Source: Micrococcales bacterium | GTDB lineage: Bacteria > Actinomycetota > Actinomycetes > S36-B12 > UBA10799 | Direction: 5' to 3' | NCBI GenBank assembly: GCA_016703125.1 | Contig: JADJCR010000007.1 | Location: 1-64,000 of the forward strand | DNA: 64,000 nt | Shown here: one piece after another, positions 35,901 through 42,717 of the stretch | Layout: every line of letters starts with the position of its first letter | How positions within the stretch are numbered: the stretch's first letter is position 1 | Notes under the pieces: model-generated | What the model saw: the letters and a program-made list of their open reading frames with translations, nothing else | Database searches by the model: none | What the model was told of the DNA's origin: nothing | Position numbers and translations under genes: made by a program

Positions 35901-36125
35901 GTGTGGCACGAGCGCACCGACGCGTGGTCGCACTTCTGGCCCATGGATGAGAAGGTCGCCCGCGGATCGAGTGGGTGGAAGGACTTCTCGTATCAGAGCA
36001 ACGGGTATCCCTACAACCTGTGGATGAAGCGCGACAACGACGACCCGTACTACAAGTACTTCACCGTGGCGTTCAGCCTGCGGCCCAGCTCACCGCTGCC
36101 CCCACCGGGCCCGCCGTGGGAGTGA
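32982..36125 (+). CDS. large secreted protein, paralogue B of an unrecognised family
   Basis: The 1047-residue product has a signal peptide (MGGKLIIVGVAAGLVLSGLA, cleaved near AHAS). Its body parallels the 1017-residue protein at 18799-21852: WLSVVALNRSTLKPV, LVVATNFGEYGNE, SYSLVGWGAG, AQYWTQAYSAEYW, KPYESAGLQTWA, IVVSDYAKLKRVG, and GVDPEGFVRAAW match counterparts in the same order. It lacks the two N-terminal Ig-like domains of paralogue A. It instead has a Lys/Ala-rich insert with Cys (around 400-430) and an extra C-terminal domain of about 175 residues (ARVVNDTGHTIWVAKYLEVD through YYKYFTVAFSLRPS). The product is probably exported; its function is unknown. The gene stands alone before SulP and PiT transporters. 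Confidence 0.75.
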   Translation: MGGKLIIVGVAAGLVLSGLASAAHASDDVTVSDTRVIAARADLDASPSPAVYLDAHGQLFGLPGIRIDDPNANLDSTFQGQFFESQSGTWLSVVALNRSTLKPVYAKNYSCPQVVGQKRYDAGEKAAAPCIAAVQKDFTDNKLNEKHLVVATNFGEYGNEQAPYGVVKALKPIGVDRAWWWADETGLTPGTFSAVGVPGSKPGDAHQVNGNPWEKDTLAVRTMLVRNTRGLYDVMPNDRISFVTDAKASDADTHVVRIDEKPYKQKVSGGGYHVVWMNRAAAGPAQFDVQQDFFATQDKGRSEVQRMNDRIRDIAGHQALGFVVSVGQPLPKDLDYLTAIALDDLVDALEWLGATRNGAYGPLDRKTARGQSYSLVGWGAGPGVESTHQTKPALAGAPKSSACAKAKKRAKTPKAKKRARTLCKKASSVQGETRLKALPRALREAENNAGIAGWLSRDNQWRYAPTVTLDGDVDPDMPAVTVLYSEPGAWPGDDDDAFTRALADLGRKANLGQDPRAQYWTQAYSAEYWSNRLDDVRQAKYQQTPFYSAKVFESAQDQLVKEIKWVRETYGYYARLAKPYESAGLQTWAKMTAVADSIDKSLEVPNAQKVAANVLTITRAAAELAGELPGVGKAVSVAMASFDLAAEVAEVGAGEGLDDDYSAKVAELGEKTADRLDEATTTVGTTFPRIVVSDYAKLKRVGQCAGTSDACKDVNDWQLTPEGLKETSEQFRTSMSVMFYQSLMPAKYRVFYMGAGPRTQVNSAICALNLKDIVNGFKPWKDAPARASVPVRRYASNLANDEGLYNILAFGETKNDYKLFNELSYPSAGSLAPLFGTGKEQLGVDPEGFVRAAWSEWANGNRWCVWDKNSASATRDTVVPPAQKESLGHGFFKDVKARVVNDTGHTIWVAKYLEVDDKRNWQELGHGEHFDVSSDGWLPTMVRVGVMFENPAIRNPAEWQDELQFINPIGTAYVWHERTDAWSHFWPMDEKVARGSSGWKDFSYQSNGYPYNLWMKRDNDDPYYKYFTVAFSLRPSSPLPPPGPPWE

Positions 36126-36190
36126 CCCCTGGGTAGGCGTCGGGCCCGCGGGGCGGTGACCCCGTGGGTAGGCGTCGGGCCCGCCGGACG
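36122..36190 (+). repeat. 34/35-base tandem duplication at the stop codon of paralogue B
   Basis: The unit GTGACCCC-TGGGTAGGCGTC and what follows (CGGGCCCGC) occurs at 36122-36155 and 36156-36190, with one inserted base and a few changes. The first copy overlaps the TGA stop. A third, weak copy may start near 36197 (CCGGTAGCCGTCGGG). Confidence 0.8.
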
Positions 36191-36246
36191 GTCGGTTCTC
36201 CGGTAGCCGTCGGGTAAACCGGCGGTGAATGGAGGATGATGCAGGC

Positions 36247-38034
36247 ATGCGGGTGCCGGTGCTGGAGTGGATCAGGTCCTATCCGGCCCGCTGTCTCGGC
36301 GCCGACATCATGGCCGGTGTCGTGGTGGCCGCACTGGCGATGCCGCAGTCCCTGGGTTACGCGGGGATCGCAGGAGTGCCGGTCCTGGTCGGGCTCTATT
36401 CGATCCCGCTGGCGCTGATCGCGTACGCGGTTTTCGGTTCGTCGCCGCGCTTGGTGGTCGGGCCGGTGTCCACGGTGTCGGTGTTGTCAGGATCGCTGGT
36501 GGCCGATCTGTCCGGCGGAGATCCGGCCCAGGCGGTCGCGATGACCTCGGCCTTGGCACTGTCTGCCGGGGCCGTGCTCATACTCGGCGGCTTGCTCAAA
36601 CTGGGCTGGGCCGCCGAGTTCATGTCGCGTCCGATCGTCACGGGTTTCGTGTTCGGGTTGGTTCTCTTGATCGTCGTGGGCGAGATCCCCAACCTGCTCG
36701 GGATGCCCGTGGAACAGGGGGACGTGTTCCGGCGGCTGTGGTCGATCGTCACATCGTTGGGCGAGATCGACCCGCTGACCGCCGCGGTGGGTCTGACCGC
36801 GCTGGCGATCCTGTTCCTCGGGGCGAGGTTCCTGCCGCGGGTCCCGTGGGGCCTGCTGGTGCTCATCGGGGCTATCGCCTTGTCCGGCCTGTGGGACCTC
36901 GCCGCGCGGGGCGTGCGGACCGTGGGTGAGGTGCCGACGGGCCTGCCGCCGATCGGACTTCCGGGGATCGCTATCAGTGACCTCGGTCCGGTCGTCACCG
37001 GCGGTATCGCCCTGGCGATGGTGGGGCTGGCCGAGGGCCTGTCGGCCGCGCGTCTGCTCGCGGCCAACGGTGGCTACCGCGTGGACACCGATCAGGAACT
37101 CGTCGCCACCGGCGCGGCGAACCTTGGGTCGGGTGTCTTCGGCGGGATGGGTGTGGCCGGTTCGCTGTCGAAGACCGCGGCGGCCGAGCGGGCCGGCTCG
37201 AAGACCCAGATCACGGGGGTCGCGGCGGCGGTCATCGTGCTGCTCGCGATCGTGTCCGTGGCCGGGGCTCTGGCCCCGCTGCCCAAGGCGGCTCTGTCGG
37301 CGATCGTCATCCAGGCGGTGTGGGGACTCATGGATGTCGGTGCGCTGCGTCGCTACCGGCAGGTCCGGCGCAATGACTTCACCTCGTCACTGGCCGCCCT
37401 GGTCGGGGTGCTGCTGTTCGGTCCGTTGTACGGCCTGCTGACCGCGATCGGTCTAGCGGTGCTCGGGCTGGTCTACCGGTCCAGCCAGATCGACATGGAG
37501 ATCATGGGCAAGGTCCCAGATGAGAAGGCCGCCTGGGGGAGCATCCGCAACCACCCCGAGCGCAAGACCTACGACGGCGTGATCGTGATCCGGCTGGACG
37601 CGCCGCTGTTCTGGGCCAATGCGGCACCGATCACCGAGGGGGTCCTGGAGCAGGTCCGGCAGGCCGGCGGCATCACCGCGGTCCTGCTCGACCTCGAGGC
37701 CACCAGCCAACTGGACACGACGAGTGTGGACGCGCTCGAACTCATCCGCGACCGGCTGCTGGAACAGGGCATCGAGTTGTACCTCGTGCGCGTGTTCTAC
37801 CAGGCCCGCCAGGTGCTGTCCCGCTCCGGGTTCATCGAGACCCTGGGCGAGGGCCGGATGTACCACTCCATCTCCGCGGGCGTGCGGGCAGCGCGCAAGG
37901 ACCTGGGAATCGACGGCAAGTCGCACCCGCAGGTGACCGACGAGGATGAACTCGAGGAGCGCATCGCCACTGAGCGGGAGACCCCAGGTGGCTACTCCGA
38001 CATCGTGCAGGAGCCACGCCACTGGTGGCAGTGA
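36247..38034 (+). CDS. SulP-family anion transporter with STAS domain
   Basis: The 595-residue protein has the SulP core: ALAMPQSLGYAGIAGVP and VGLYSIPLALIAYAVFGSSP (helices 1-3), VVGPVSTVSVLSGSLV, then GMGVAGSLSKTAAAERAGSK. A C-terminal cytoplasmic STAS domain runs from about residue 445 to 545 (VIVIRLDAPLFWANA, LLDLEATSQLDTTSVDAL). SulP proteins move sulfate, bicarbonate or other anions. With a carbonic anhydrase 14 kb away the choice between sulfate and bicarbonate is open. The start at 36247 fits GGAGG at 36231; an in-frame ATG at 36229 would overlap that site. Confidence 0.88.
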   Translation: MRVPVLEWIRSYPARCLGADIMAGVVVAALAMPQSLGYAGIAGVPVLVGLYSIPLALIAYAVFGSSPRLVVGPVSTVSVLSGSLVADLSGGDPAQAVAMTSALALSAGAVLILGGLLKLGWAAEFMSRPIVTGFVFGLVLLIVVGEIPNLLGMPVEQGDVFRRLWSIVTSLGEIDPLTAAVGLTALAILFLGARFLPRVPWGLLVLIGAIALSGLWDLAARGVRTVGEVPTGLPPIGLPGIAISDLGPVVTGGIALAMVGLAEGLSAARLLAANGGYRVDTDQELVATGAANLGSGVFGGMGVAGSLSKTAAAERAGSKTQITGVAAAVIVLLAIVSVAGALAPLPKAALSAIVIQAVWGLMDVGALRRYRQVRRNDFTSSLAALVGVLLFGPLYGLLTAIGLAVLGLVYRSSQIDMEIMGKVPDEKAAWGSIRNHPERKTYDGVIVIRLDAPLFWANAAPITEGVLEQVRQAGGITAVLLDLEATSQLDTTSVDALELIRDRLLEQGIELYLVRVFYQARQVLSRSGFIETLGEGRMYHSISAGVRAARKDLGIDGKSHPQVTDEDELEERIATERETPGGYSDIVQEPRHWWQ

Positions 38035-38038
38035 CCGC

Positions 38039-39217
38039 TCAGGTGACCGGGGGCGTGCCCTTGAGGTGCGGGGTCGGGTCCTGATCGAACTCCGCCAGTT
38101 CGACGTCCGGCAGCAACTCGGCTTCGACGTCGTCGGCGTGGATCGTGTGGCGCATCGCCCAGATGACCCAACTGCCGAACACGATGACGATCACGCCGAT
38201 GACGATCACGGCCAGCACGATCGGCAGTTGCGTCAGCCAGAACATCGCGAACGCGATGGTGGCGGCGAACGGGATCGTGATGATCCAGGCCAGCATCATC
38301 TCGCCGACAACCCTCCAGTTCGCCCCCTTGCCGGAAGAGACACCCGCACCCACGACCGACGAGGCGGCGGCGTGCGTGGTGGAGATGGGGGCACCGAGGG
38401 CGGTGGCTCCGAAGATCGCGGTGCTGGCGCCGATGTTGGCCGCGGCCCCGGAGTTGGCGTGCAGGGTGGTGATTCGCAGCCCCACGGTCTCGATGATCTT
38501 CCAGCCGCCCCAGAGGGTACCGAGTGCGATGGAGGTGTAGGCGGCGATCTCCACCCACAGGGGCAGCACGATGGCGCTGCCGTCCATCGTGGTGTAGCCG
38601 GCGCCGAGCAGAAGCGCACCGATGACACCCATCGTCTTCTGGGCGTCGTTCGCGCCGTGCCCGAAGGACAGCGCCGCCGCGGAGACCAGCTGCAGGCCCT
38701 TGAACGTGGGGTGGTCGTCGTGCAACTTGAAGATCTTCTGCAGCAGGTAGACGAAGTACATGAGCACGAACGCGATGGTGAAGGCGACCAGTGGGCTGGC
38801 GATGATGCCGATTGCGGCCTTCTGCACGCTGCTCCACGAGATCGCGTCGAGGCCACCGGCGGCGAGGCCCGCGCCCACCAGACCACCGATGATGGCGTGG
38901 CTCGATGACGACGGCATCCCGATGTACCAGGTGATGTAGTTCCACGCGATGGCCGCGAAGAGGGCCGCGAAGACCACAGCTTCGCTGGCGAAGCCCTCTT
39001 TGACCGTCTTGCCGACGGTGCTGGCAACGGCGGTGCCCACGATGAACAATGCGGAGAAGTTGAAGAACGCGGAGAAGGCCGGCGCCCATTTGGCCGGTAG
39101 CGCCCGTGTGGCCACCACGGTGCCCACGCTGTTGGCGGCGTCGTGGAACCCGTTGGTGAAGTCGAACAACAACGCCACGGCGACCAGCACGATGATCGCG
39201 AGTAGTGCAAGATCCAC
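38039..39217 (-). CDS. PiT-family low-affinity phosphate transporter
   Basis: The start is GTG 39217, because AGGAGG precedes it by six bases, giving 392 residues and about ten helices. The duplicated PiT signature is present at both ends: FTNGFHDAANSVGTVVATRAL and SFGHGANDAQKTMGVIG. These proteins co-transport phosphate (as metal-phosphate) with protons or sodium. The PhoU-like DUF47 partner often encoded beside pit is not here. A direct repeat resembling a PHO box lies about 75-100 bases upstream. It converges with SulP, with four bases between the stops. Confidence 0.92.
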   Translation of the reverse strand: MDLALLAIIVLVAVALLFDFTNGFHDAANSVGTVVATRALPAKWAPAFSAFFNFSALFIVGTAVASTVGKTVKEGFASEAVVFAALFAAIAWNYITWYIGMPSSSSHAIIGGLVGAGLAAGGLDAISWSSVQKAAIGIIASPLVAFTIAFVLMYFVYLLQKIFKLHDDHPTFKGLQLVSAAALSFGHGANDAQKTMGVIGALLLGAGYTTMDGSAIVLPLWVEIAAYTSIALGTLWGGWKIIETVGLRITTLHANSGAAANIGASTAIFGATALGAPISTTHAAASSVVGAGVSSGKGANWRVVGEMMLAWIITIPFAATIAFAMFWLTQLPIVLAVIVIGVIVIVFGSWVIWAMRHTIHADDVEAELLPDVELAEFDQDPTPHLKGTPPVT

Positions 39218-39293
39218 GGGTGTCCTCCTATATGACACTGGCCCAAACTCATGGTGACGCCTAGGTCACGGAGAGGTAAAGCCCAGACGCCTT

Positions 39294-39315
39294 GTTCATG
39301 GGTTGTTCATGTGAT
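39294..39315 (-). promoter_or_regulatory. candidate PHO box, two direct repeats with 11-base period
   Basis: GTTCATGGGTT and GTTCATGTGAT follow each other exactly, matching the 11-base direct-repeat plan of actinobacterial PhoP sites (GTTCACC-type units). The site lies in the gap before the PiT gene and also 57 bases before the divergent basic-protein gene. Confidence 0.45.
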
Positions 39316-39371
39316 CTTCGCCGGGATGTCGCTGGGTGGCGCGCCCGCCGGGATGGGGGTCACACTGACCC

Positions 39372-39875
39372 ATGAACAAATCCCAACTGGCGATCCTCAC
39401 CGACGCCGAGCGCATGCTGGTCCTCGAGACGACGTCCGAGGCGATGGCCGACCTCGACGAGGATGCCGTGGCCGCCTTGCACGACCGCATCCGCCGGGCG
39501 CGCAGCAAGTACACAGGTCAGTACCGGCGGGGTGCTGCCGAGCGGGTGTCCAAAGCGGGGGGTCGCGGTAAGGCGTTCGGGAAGAACCAGCGCGCCCGGG
39601 ACAAGGCCGAAGTGTTCGAGGACGCCCTCGCCCGCGTCAGTCGCCGCCTCTCAGTTCTCGCCAAGCAGAGCGCCGCGGACCTGAAGGCGGAGCGGCTCGC
39701 CGCGGCCGCCGCGGCGAAGTCCGGTCAGAAGCCCGCCGCCGAACCCGCCCCTTCGACCTCGGTCCCGAAGAAGCGCGGGGACGCCGCTGTCCGGTCGACC
39801 CGCACCACGAAGCGTCGTGCGGACACCCGCGCCCAAGGCACCCGTCGGCAGGCCAAGCGTGACGCCAAGAACTGA
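39372..39875 (+). CDS. basic Lys/Arg/Ala-rich protein, unknown
   Basis: The 167-residue product has a helical first half (MNKSQLAILTDAERMLVLET, then ALHDRIRRARSKYTGQYRRG) and a very basic, Ala/Pro-rich tail (KKRGDAAVRSTRTTKRRAD) like a nucleic-acid-binding extension. No family is recognised with certainty. It is divergent from the PiT gene and shares the gap that holds the candidate PHO box. Confidence 0.6.
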   Translation: MNKSQLAILTDAERMLVLETTSEAMADLDEDAVAALHDRIRRARSKYTGQYRRGAAERVSKAGGRGKAFGKNQRARDKAEVFEDALARVSRRLSVLAKQSAADLKAERLAAAAAAKSGQKPAAEPAPSTSVPKKRGDAAVRSTRTTKRRADTRAQGTRRQAKRDAKN

Positions 39876-39888
39876 TCGCCCTCCGGCG

Positions 39889-39894
39889 TAGGGT
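39889..39894 (+). promoter_or_regulatory. -10 element TAGGGT of a leaderless promoter
   Basis: TAGGGT is followed by six bases and the ATG at 39901, with no ribosome binding site. Confidence 0.5.
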
Positions 39895-39900
39895 GGCGGC

Positions 39901-40113
39901 ATGGCCAACAGGAAATGGGCGGAGCTCACGCCCGCTCAGAAGACGGTCATCCTGACGTTGGCAAGCATCGAGATGTCGTTGACGGCCACCGCGGCCGTCG
40001 ACCTCGTGCGGCGCCCGGCGTCGAAGGTGCATGGCCGCAAGGGGCTGTGGGCCCTCGCACTGTTCGTGCAACCGGTGGGGCCTGTGGCGTACCTCTGGAC
40101 ACATCGCCGCTGA
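39901..40113 (+). CDS. small PLDc_N-like membrane protein
   Basis: The 70-residue product has a first amphipathic helix, DLVRRPASKVHGRKGLWAL and a final hydrophobic strand FVQPVGPVAYLWTHRR. This is the pattern of the phospholipase D N-terminal (PLDc_N) membrane module, found alone in many actinobacterial small proteins. The role is unknown; membrane localisation is expected. Confidence 0.6.
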   Translation: MANRKWAELTPAQKTVILTLASIEMSLTATAAVDLVRRPASKVHGRKGLWALALFVQPVGPVAYLWTHRR

Positions 40114-40132
40114 GCCGCTGCGGGGCAGTCCA

Positions 40133-40240
40133 GCTCCAGCGGTTGGTGGTTCGGGCAGGGGAGGTTCAACCGGTGTGTTTCGCTCCCCGATGTCCGTTTC
40201 ACTAACCCCTTCGGCTGGAGCAGAGCCGGGCGAGCCCGGC
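40133..40240 (+). repeat. long imperfect hairpin followed by a short GC hairpin
   Basis: GCTCCAGC (40133-40140) pairs with GCTGGAGC (40214-40221). Inside, GGTTGGTG faces CACTAACC and GGGCAGGGGAG faces CTCCCCGATGTCC, giving a nested stem of almost 90 bases. A separate GCCGGG-CGAG-CCCGGC hairpin follows at 40225-40240. The pair could end transcription from the small upstream gene or form a structured leader for the next one. Confidence 0.5.
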
Positions 40241-40284
40241 CCGTGAACCGGTAGCGTGCACGCAGAACCCACGGGAGGGACGCC

Positions 40285-40884
40285 ATGACGACAATGCCGC
40301 AGCAGCCCATCGACAGTGTGCAGGTGCCACAGGCGGTGGGCTTGAGTCCGGAGGTGGCGTTCAACCTCGTCGGCCAAGCCGGTCTGGCGCCCATGTTCCA
40401 GGCCCGGCAGGTGCCCGGGCAGCCGCTGCCCGGTGTGGCCACCCAGTGGGGTCAGGCGCCCGCCTCGTCCGCCGGCCGGGCTCGCCTGCCCGGGGCTCCC
40501 GCCGCCCAGGTCATCGCGCAGAACCCCATGGCCGGCTCCTGGGTCCCTCGCGGGTCGGTGGTCTACATGGAGTGGTCCGAGGTGGAGTCCGCGCCGGAGA
40601 AGGGGTCCCCGGTGGGCTGGATCATCGCCGGCGTGCTCGCGGCACTGCTGGTCCTCGGTGGGCTGATCTGGTTCCTGGTCAACGGCGGCGACTCCGGTCC
40701 CGAACCGTCCGGCTCCCCGACCGCCACCCAGACCGTCACCGAGAGCCCGAGTCCGCGCCCGACACGGACCGTGACCGAGACCGCCACCGCAACGGCCACG
40801 GAGACGTCGACCCAGACGGCCACCTCGACCGCCACGGCCACCGAGACGCAGACAGCGACCGCGGAACCCCCGACCACGCCGTAG
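40285..40884 (+). CDS. single-pass membrane protein with PASTA-like domain and Thr-rich tail
   Basis: The 199-residue product starts after GGGAGGG. Residues about 14-95 resemble a PASTA unit (VPQAVGLSPEVAFNLVGQAG, VIAQNPMAGSWVPRGSVVYM). They are followed by one helix (WIIAGVLAALLVLGGLIWFL, about 118-138) and an external tail of Thr/Pro/Glu repeats (TVTETATATATETSTQ). A PASTA-like unit before rather than after the helix is odd for a kinase-type receptor. A -10-like TAGCGT lies about 30 bases upstream. Function unknown. Confidence 0.6.
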   Translation: MTTMPQQPIDSVQVPQAVGLSPEVAFNLVGQAGLAPMFQARQVPGQPLPGVATQWGQAPASSAGRARLPGAPAAQVIAQNPMAGSWVPRGSVVYMEWSEVESAPEKGSPVGWIIAGVLAALLVLGGLIWFLVNGGDSGPEPSGSPTATQTVTESPSPRPTRTVTETATATATETSTQTATSTATATETQTATAEPPTTP

Positions 40885-40935
40885 CGCGAACGCCCCGCGC
40901 GCCGGTAGCCTGGCAACCCTCGCGAGGAGGTGCCG

Positions 40936-41748
40936 ATGGTTGAGATGTCACAAGCCGTCCACTGGGTCGATGCGGCCGGTGCCCAGCAGGGCCCGCAGCC
41001 GCTGGAAGCCGTGGTGCAGCAGGTCAGAGCCGGGACACTGCCGCCGGGGACGAACGTCTGGTGGGAAGGTGCCCCCGGCTGGACCCCGCTGAACCAACTC
41101 GGACTGGACCTCGGACAACCGCCCCCGCCTGCCAGCGCTTCCGCGGCCCTGATGAGCGGGATGGCCGACCAGGAACTCGACGACGAGTTCATCGATCTGG
41201 TCGGACGCAGTTGGGAGATGTACAAGGAGACCGAGTACGCCACCTCCATCGACGAGGCGATGCTGGGCGGCGTCATCACCGCGCTGGTGGACTGCGGGTT
41301 CGTGCTCATCGACCTTGAGACGGCCAACGCCTGGGCCGGTACTGCCGGGACCCACCGGTTGCGCTTCGAGGAGCCGGCCGACCACTCCCGCGTGAACGTG
41401 TCGCTGCAGCACCTCACGCCCGACCCGGCCGTGGCCAAGATGATCGGCCACCGGGCCTCGGCGGTCATCGGTTACGGCCAGCGGGTACCGCAGTTCAGCA
41501 AGGTCGGGCAGGCCGTCAAGCAGGAGGTGCAGAGCGGTTTCATCGCCTCCCCCGAGCCCGGCACGGTGACGTTCGACGCGGACCTCTCATCGGGTTACGT
41601 CTACGCCCAGATCGACCTGCTGCTGGAGATAGAGCGCTACGTGGACGAGCACCTCGACGTCGACCACGAACTGCTGCGCAAGCACATCGCCAGCGTCGTG
41701 TACACCATGAAGACGTTCATCCAAGCCCGGTTCGGGGAGGTGTCCTGA
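40936..41748 (+). CDS. GYF_2-domain protein, unknown function
   Basis: The ATG at 40936 follows GAGGAGG. The 270-residue product begins with a GYF_2-like domain (HWVDAAGAQQGPQPLEAVVQ, then VWWEGAPGWTPLNQL, residues about 7-55), usually a protein-binding module. It continues with a Pro-rich linker and a 190-residue alpha/beta region that resembles YbjN/chaperone-like folds by eye only. It joins the next gene in TGATG, so both are probably made together. Confidence 0.6.
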   Translation: MVEMSQAVHWVDAAGAQQGPQPLEAVVQQVRAGTLPPGTNVWWEGAPGWTPLNQLGLDLGQPPPPASASAALMSGMADQELDDEFIDLVGRSWEMYKETEYATSIDEAMLGGVITALVDCGFVLIDLETANAWAGTAGTHRLRFEEPADHSRVNVSLQHLTPDPAVAKMIGHRASAVIGYGQRVPQFSKVGQAVKQEVQSGFIASPEPGTVTFDADLSSGYVYAQIDLLLEIERYVDEHLDVDHELLRKHIASVVYTMKTFIQARFGEVS

Positions 41749-42278
41749 TGGGCCTGTTCAACGCCATGACCAACTACGCGCACAAGTCCGAGTTGCGCGA
41801 GTCGAAGGACGAGATCGTCTGCGGCCAGATCGTGGCCGGGTTGTCGCACCACGGCTGGCGGCCGTACCGGATCGTGGCCGACTCCGACAAGCAGACGCTG
41901 GGCTTCAAGCTGCCCGGCGACGAGGTGCTCTCGGCGGCGTACGTGATGGTGGACCGCAAGTCCGGGTCGGGTGCGATCAGCCAGAGCATGGGCAGTCGCA
42001 CGGTCATCGGGTTCACCGCGGAGATGCGCAACAAGGTCACCGACCCCGACGACCTCGCGACCATGTGGCGCACTGACTTCGCCAACCTGTTCAAGATCCC
42101 GGTGGCCGGAGAGGTCCGGGTCAACCACCAGCTCAACACCGTCAACGCGCGCACGTTCCACCTGGTGAACCTCGACGACTACGTGACCGGGTCGTCGGTG
42201 AACACCGACGCGCTCATCGGCTGGATCGTGCAGCAGTTCGACGCGCTCCGGGACAGGCTGCGGCCGCTCAAGAAGTGA
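41748..42278 (+). CDS. conserved-type hypothetical protein coupled to the GYF_2 gene
   Basis: The 176-residue soluble product (MGLFNAMTNYAHKSELRESK) has alternating strands and helices (IVADSDKQTLGFKLPGDEVL, VRVNHQLNTVNARTFHLVNL) without catalytic motifs that I recognise. The ATG overlaps the upstream stop by one base. It may share the fold of the C-terminal part of its partner. Confidence 0.55.
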   Translation: MGLFNAMTNYAHKSELRESKDEIVCGQIVAGLSHHGWRPYRIVADSDKQTLGFKLPGDEVLSAAYVMVDRKSGSGAISQSMGSRTVIGFTAEMRNKVTDPDDLATMWRTDFANLFKIPVAGEVRVNHQLNTVNARTFHLVNLDDYVTGSSVNTDALIGWIVQQFDALRDRLRPLKK

Positions 42279-42290
42279 GCTGGAAGCCCG

Positions 42291-42518
42291 TCACGACCCC
42301 ACGATGCCGAGTGCGTCGACGATGGCGTCGACCACGGCGTCCAGGGAGATGCGACTGGTGTTGAGCACCATGTCGTAACGCTCCGGCAGCCGCGGGTCCC
42401 AGCCGTACATCACCATGGAGATGTCGGAACGGATCTGGTCCTCGCGCTCCTGGCGGGCCGCGGCTTCCTGCGGCGAGATGCCCTCCTGCTGCGCCGCTCG
42501 GGCGACCCGGTCCTCCAC
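42291..42518 (-). pseudogene. cytidylate-kinase-like protein, C-terminal fragment
   Basis: The 75 residues RVARAAQQEGISPQEAAARQ through YDMVLNTSRISLDAVVDAIV match the lid and C-terminal end of the cytidylate-kinase-like (Cytidylate_kin2) family. The P-loop half is missing. At 42519-42525 the sequence changes abruptly into the C-terminal half of another gene on the opposite strand. The GTG at 42518 is unlikely to be a true start. Confidence 0.65.
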
Positions 42519-42522
42519 CGTG

Positions 42523-42714
42523 CCAGTTGAGCTGGGCGAGATCTACGCGCTCGCCTCCGCGGCCGGCGCGATCCTCCTGGTGAGCCTCGTCAGCCTCGGT
42601 GTCTCCGGGGAACTCAGCGGCTGGGCAGCGATCGCGCTCACGCTAGCCCTGCGCCTGCTGGCCATCCGACACCACTGGTCCCTGCGCCGCATCGCGGCCC
42701 GGCCGGCAGGGTGA
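42523..42714 (+). pseudogene. TRIC/UPF0126-type membrane protein, C-terminal fragment
   Basis: From about 42523 the plus-strand frame reads VELGEIYALASAAGAILLV and LALRLLAIRHHWSLRRI, the last two helices and tail of UPF0126/TRIC channel proteins. The upstream part of that open frame is only the shadow of the kinase fragment on the other strand. The N-terminal two-thirds and any promoter are missing. Confidence 0.65.
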
Positions 42715-42717
42715 GGT

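Noticed and set aside
18763..36190. Whole region as a prophage or integrative element
   Set aside because: No integrase, structural, replication or attachment genes were seen; only one IS is present.
40741..40875. CRISPR or tandem DNA repeat
   Set aside because: It is the Thr/Glu-rich codon run of a membrane-protein tail, not spaced identical repeats.
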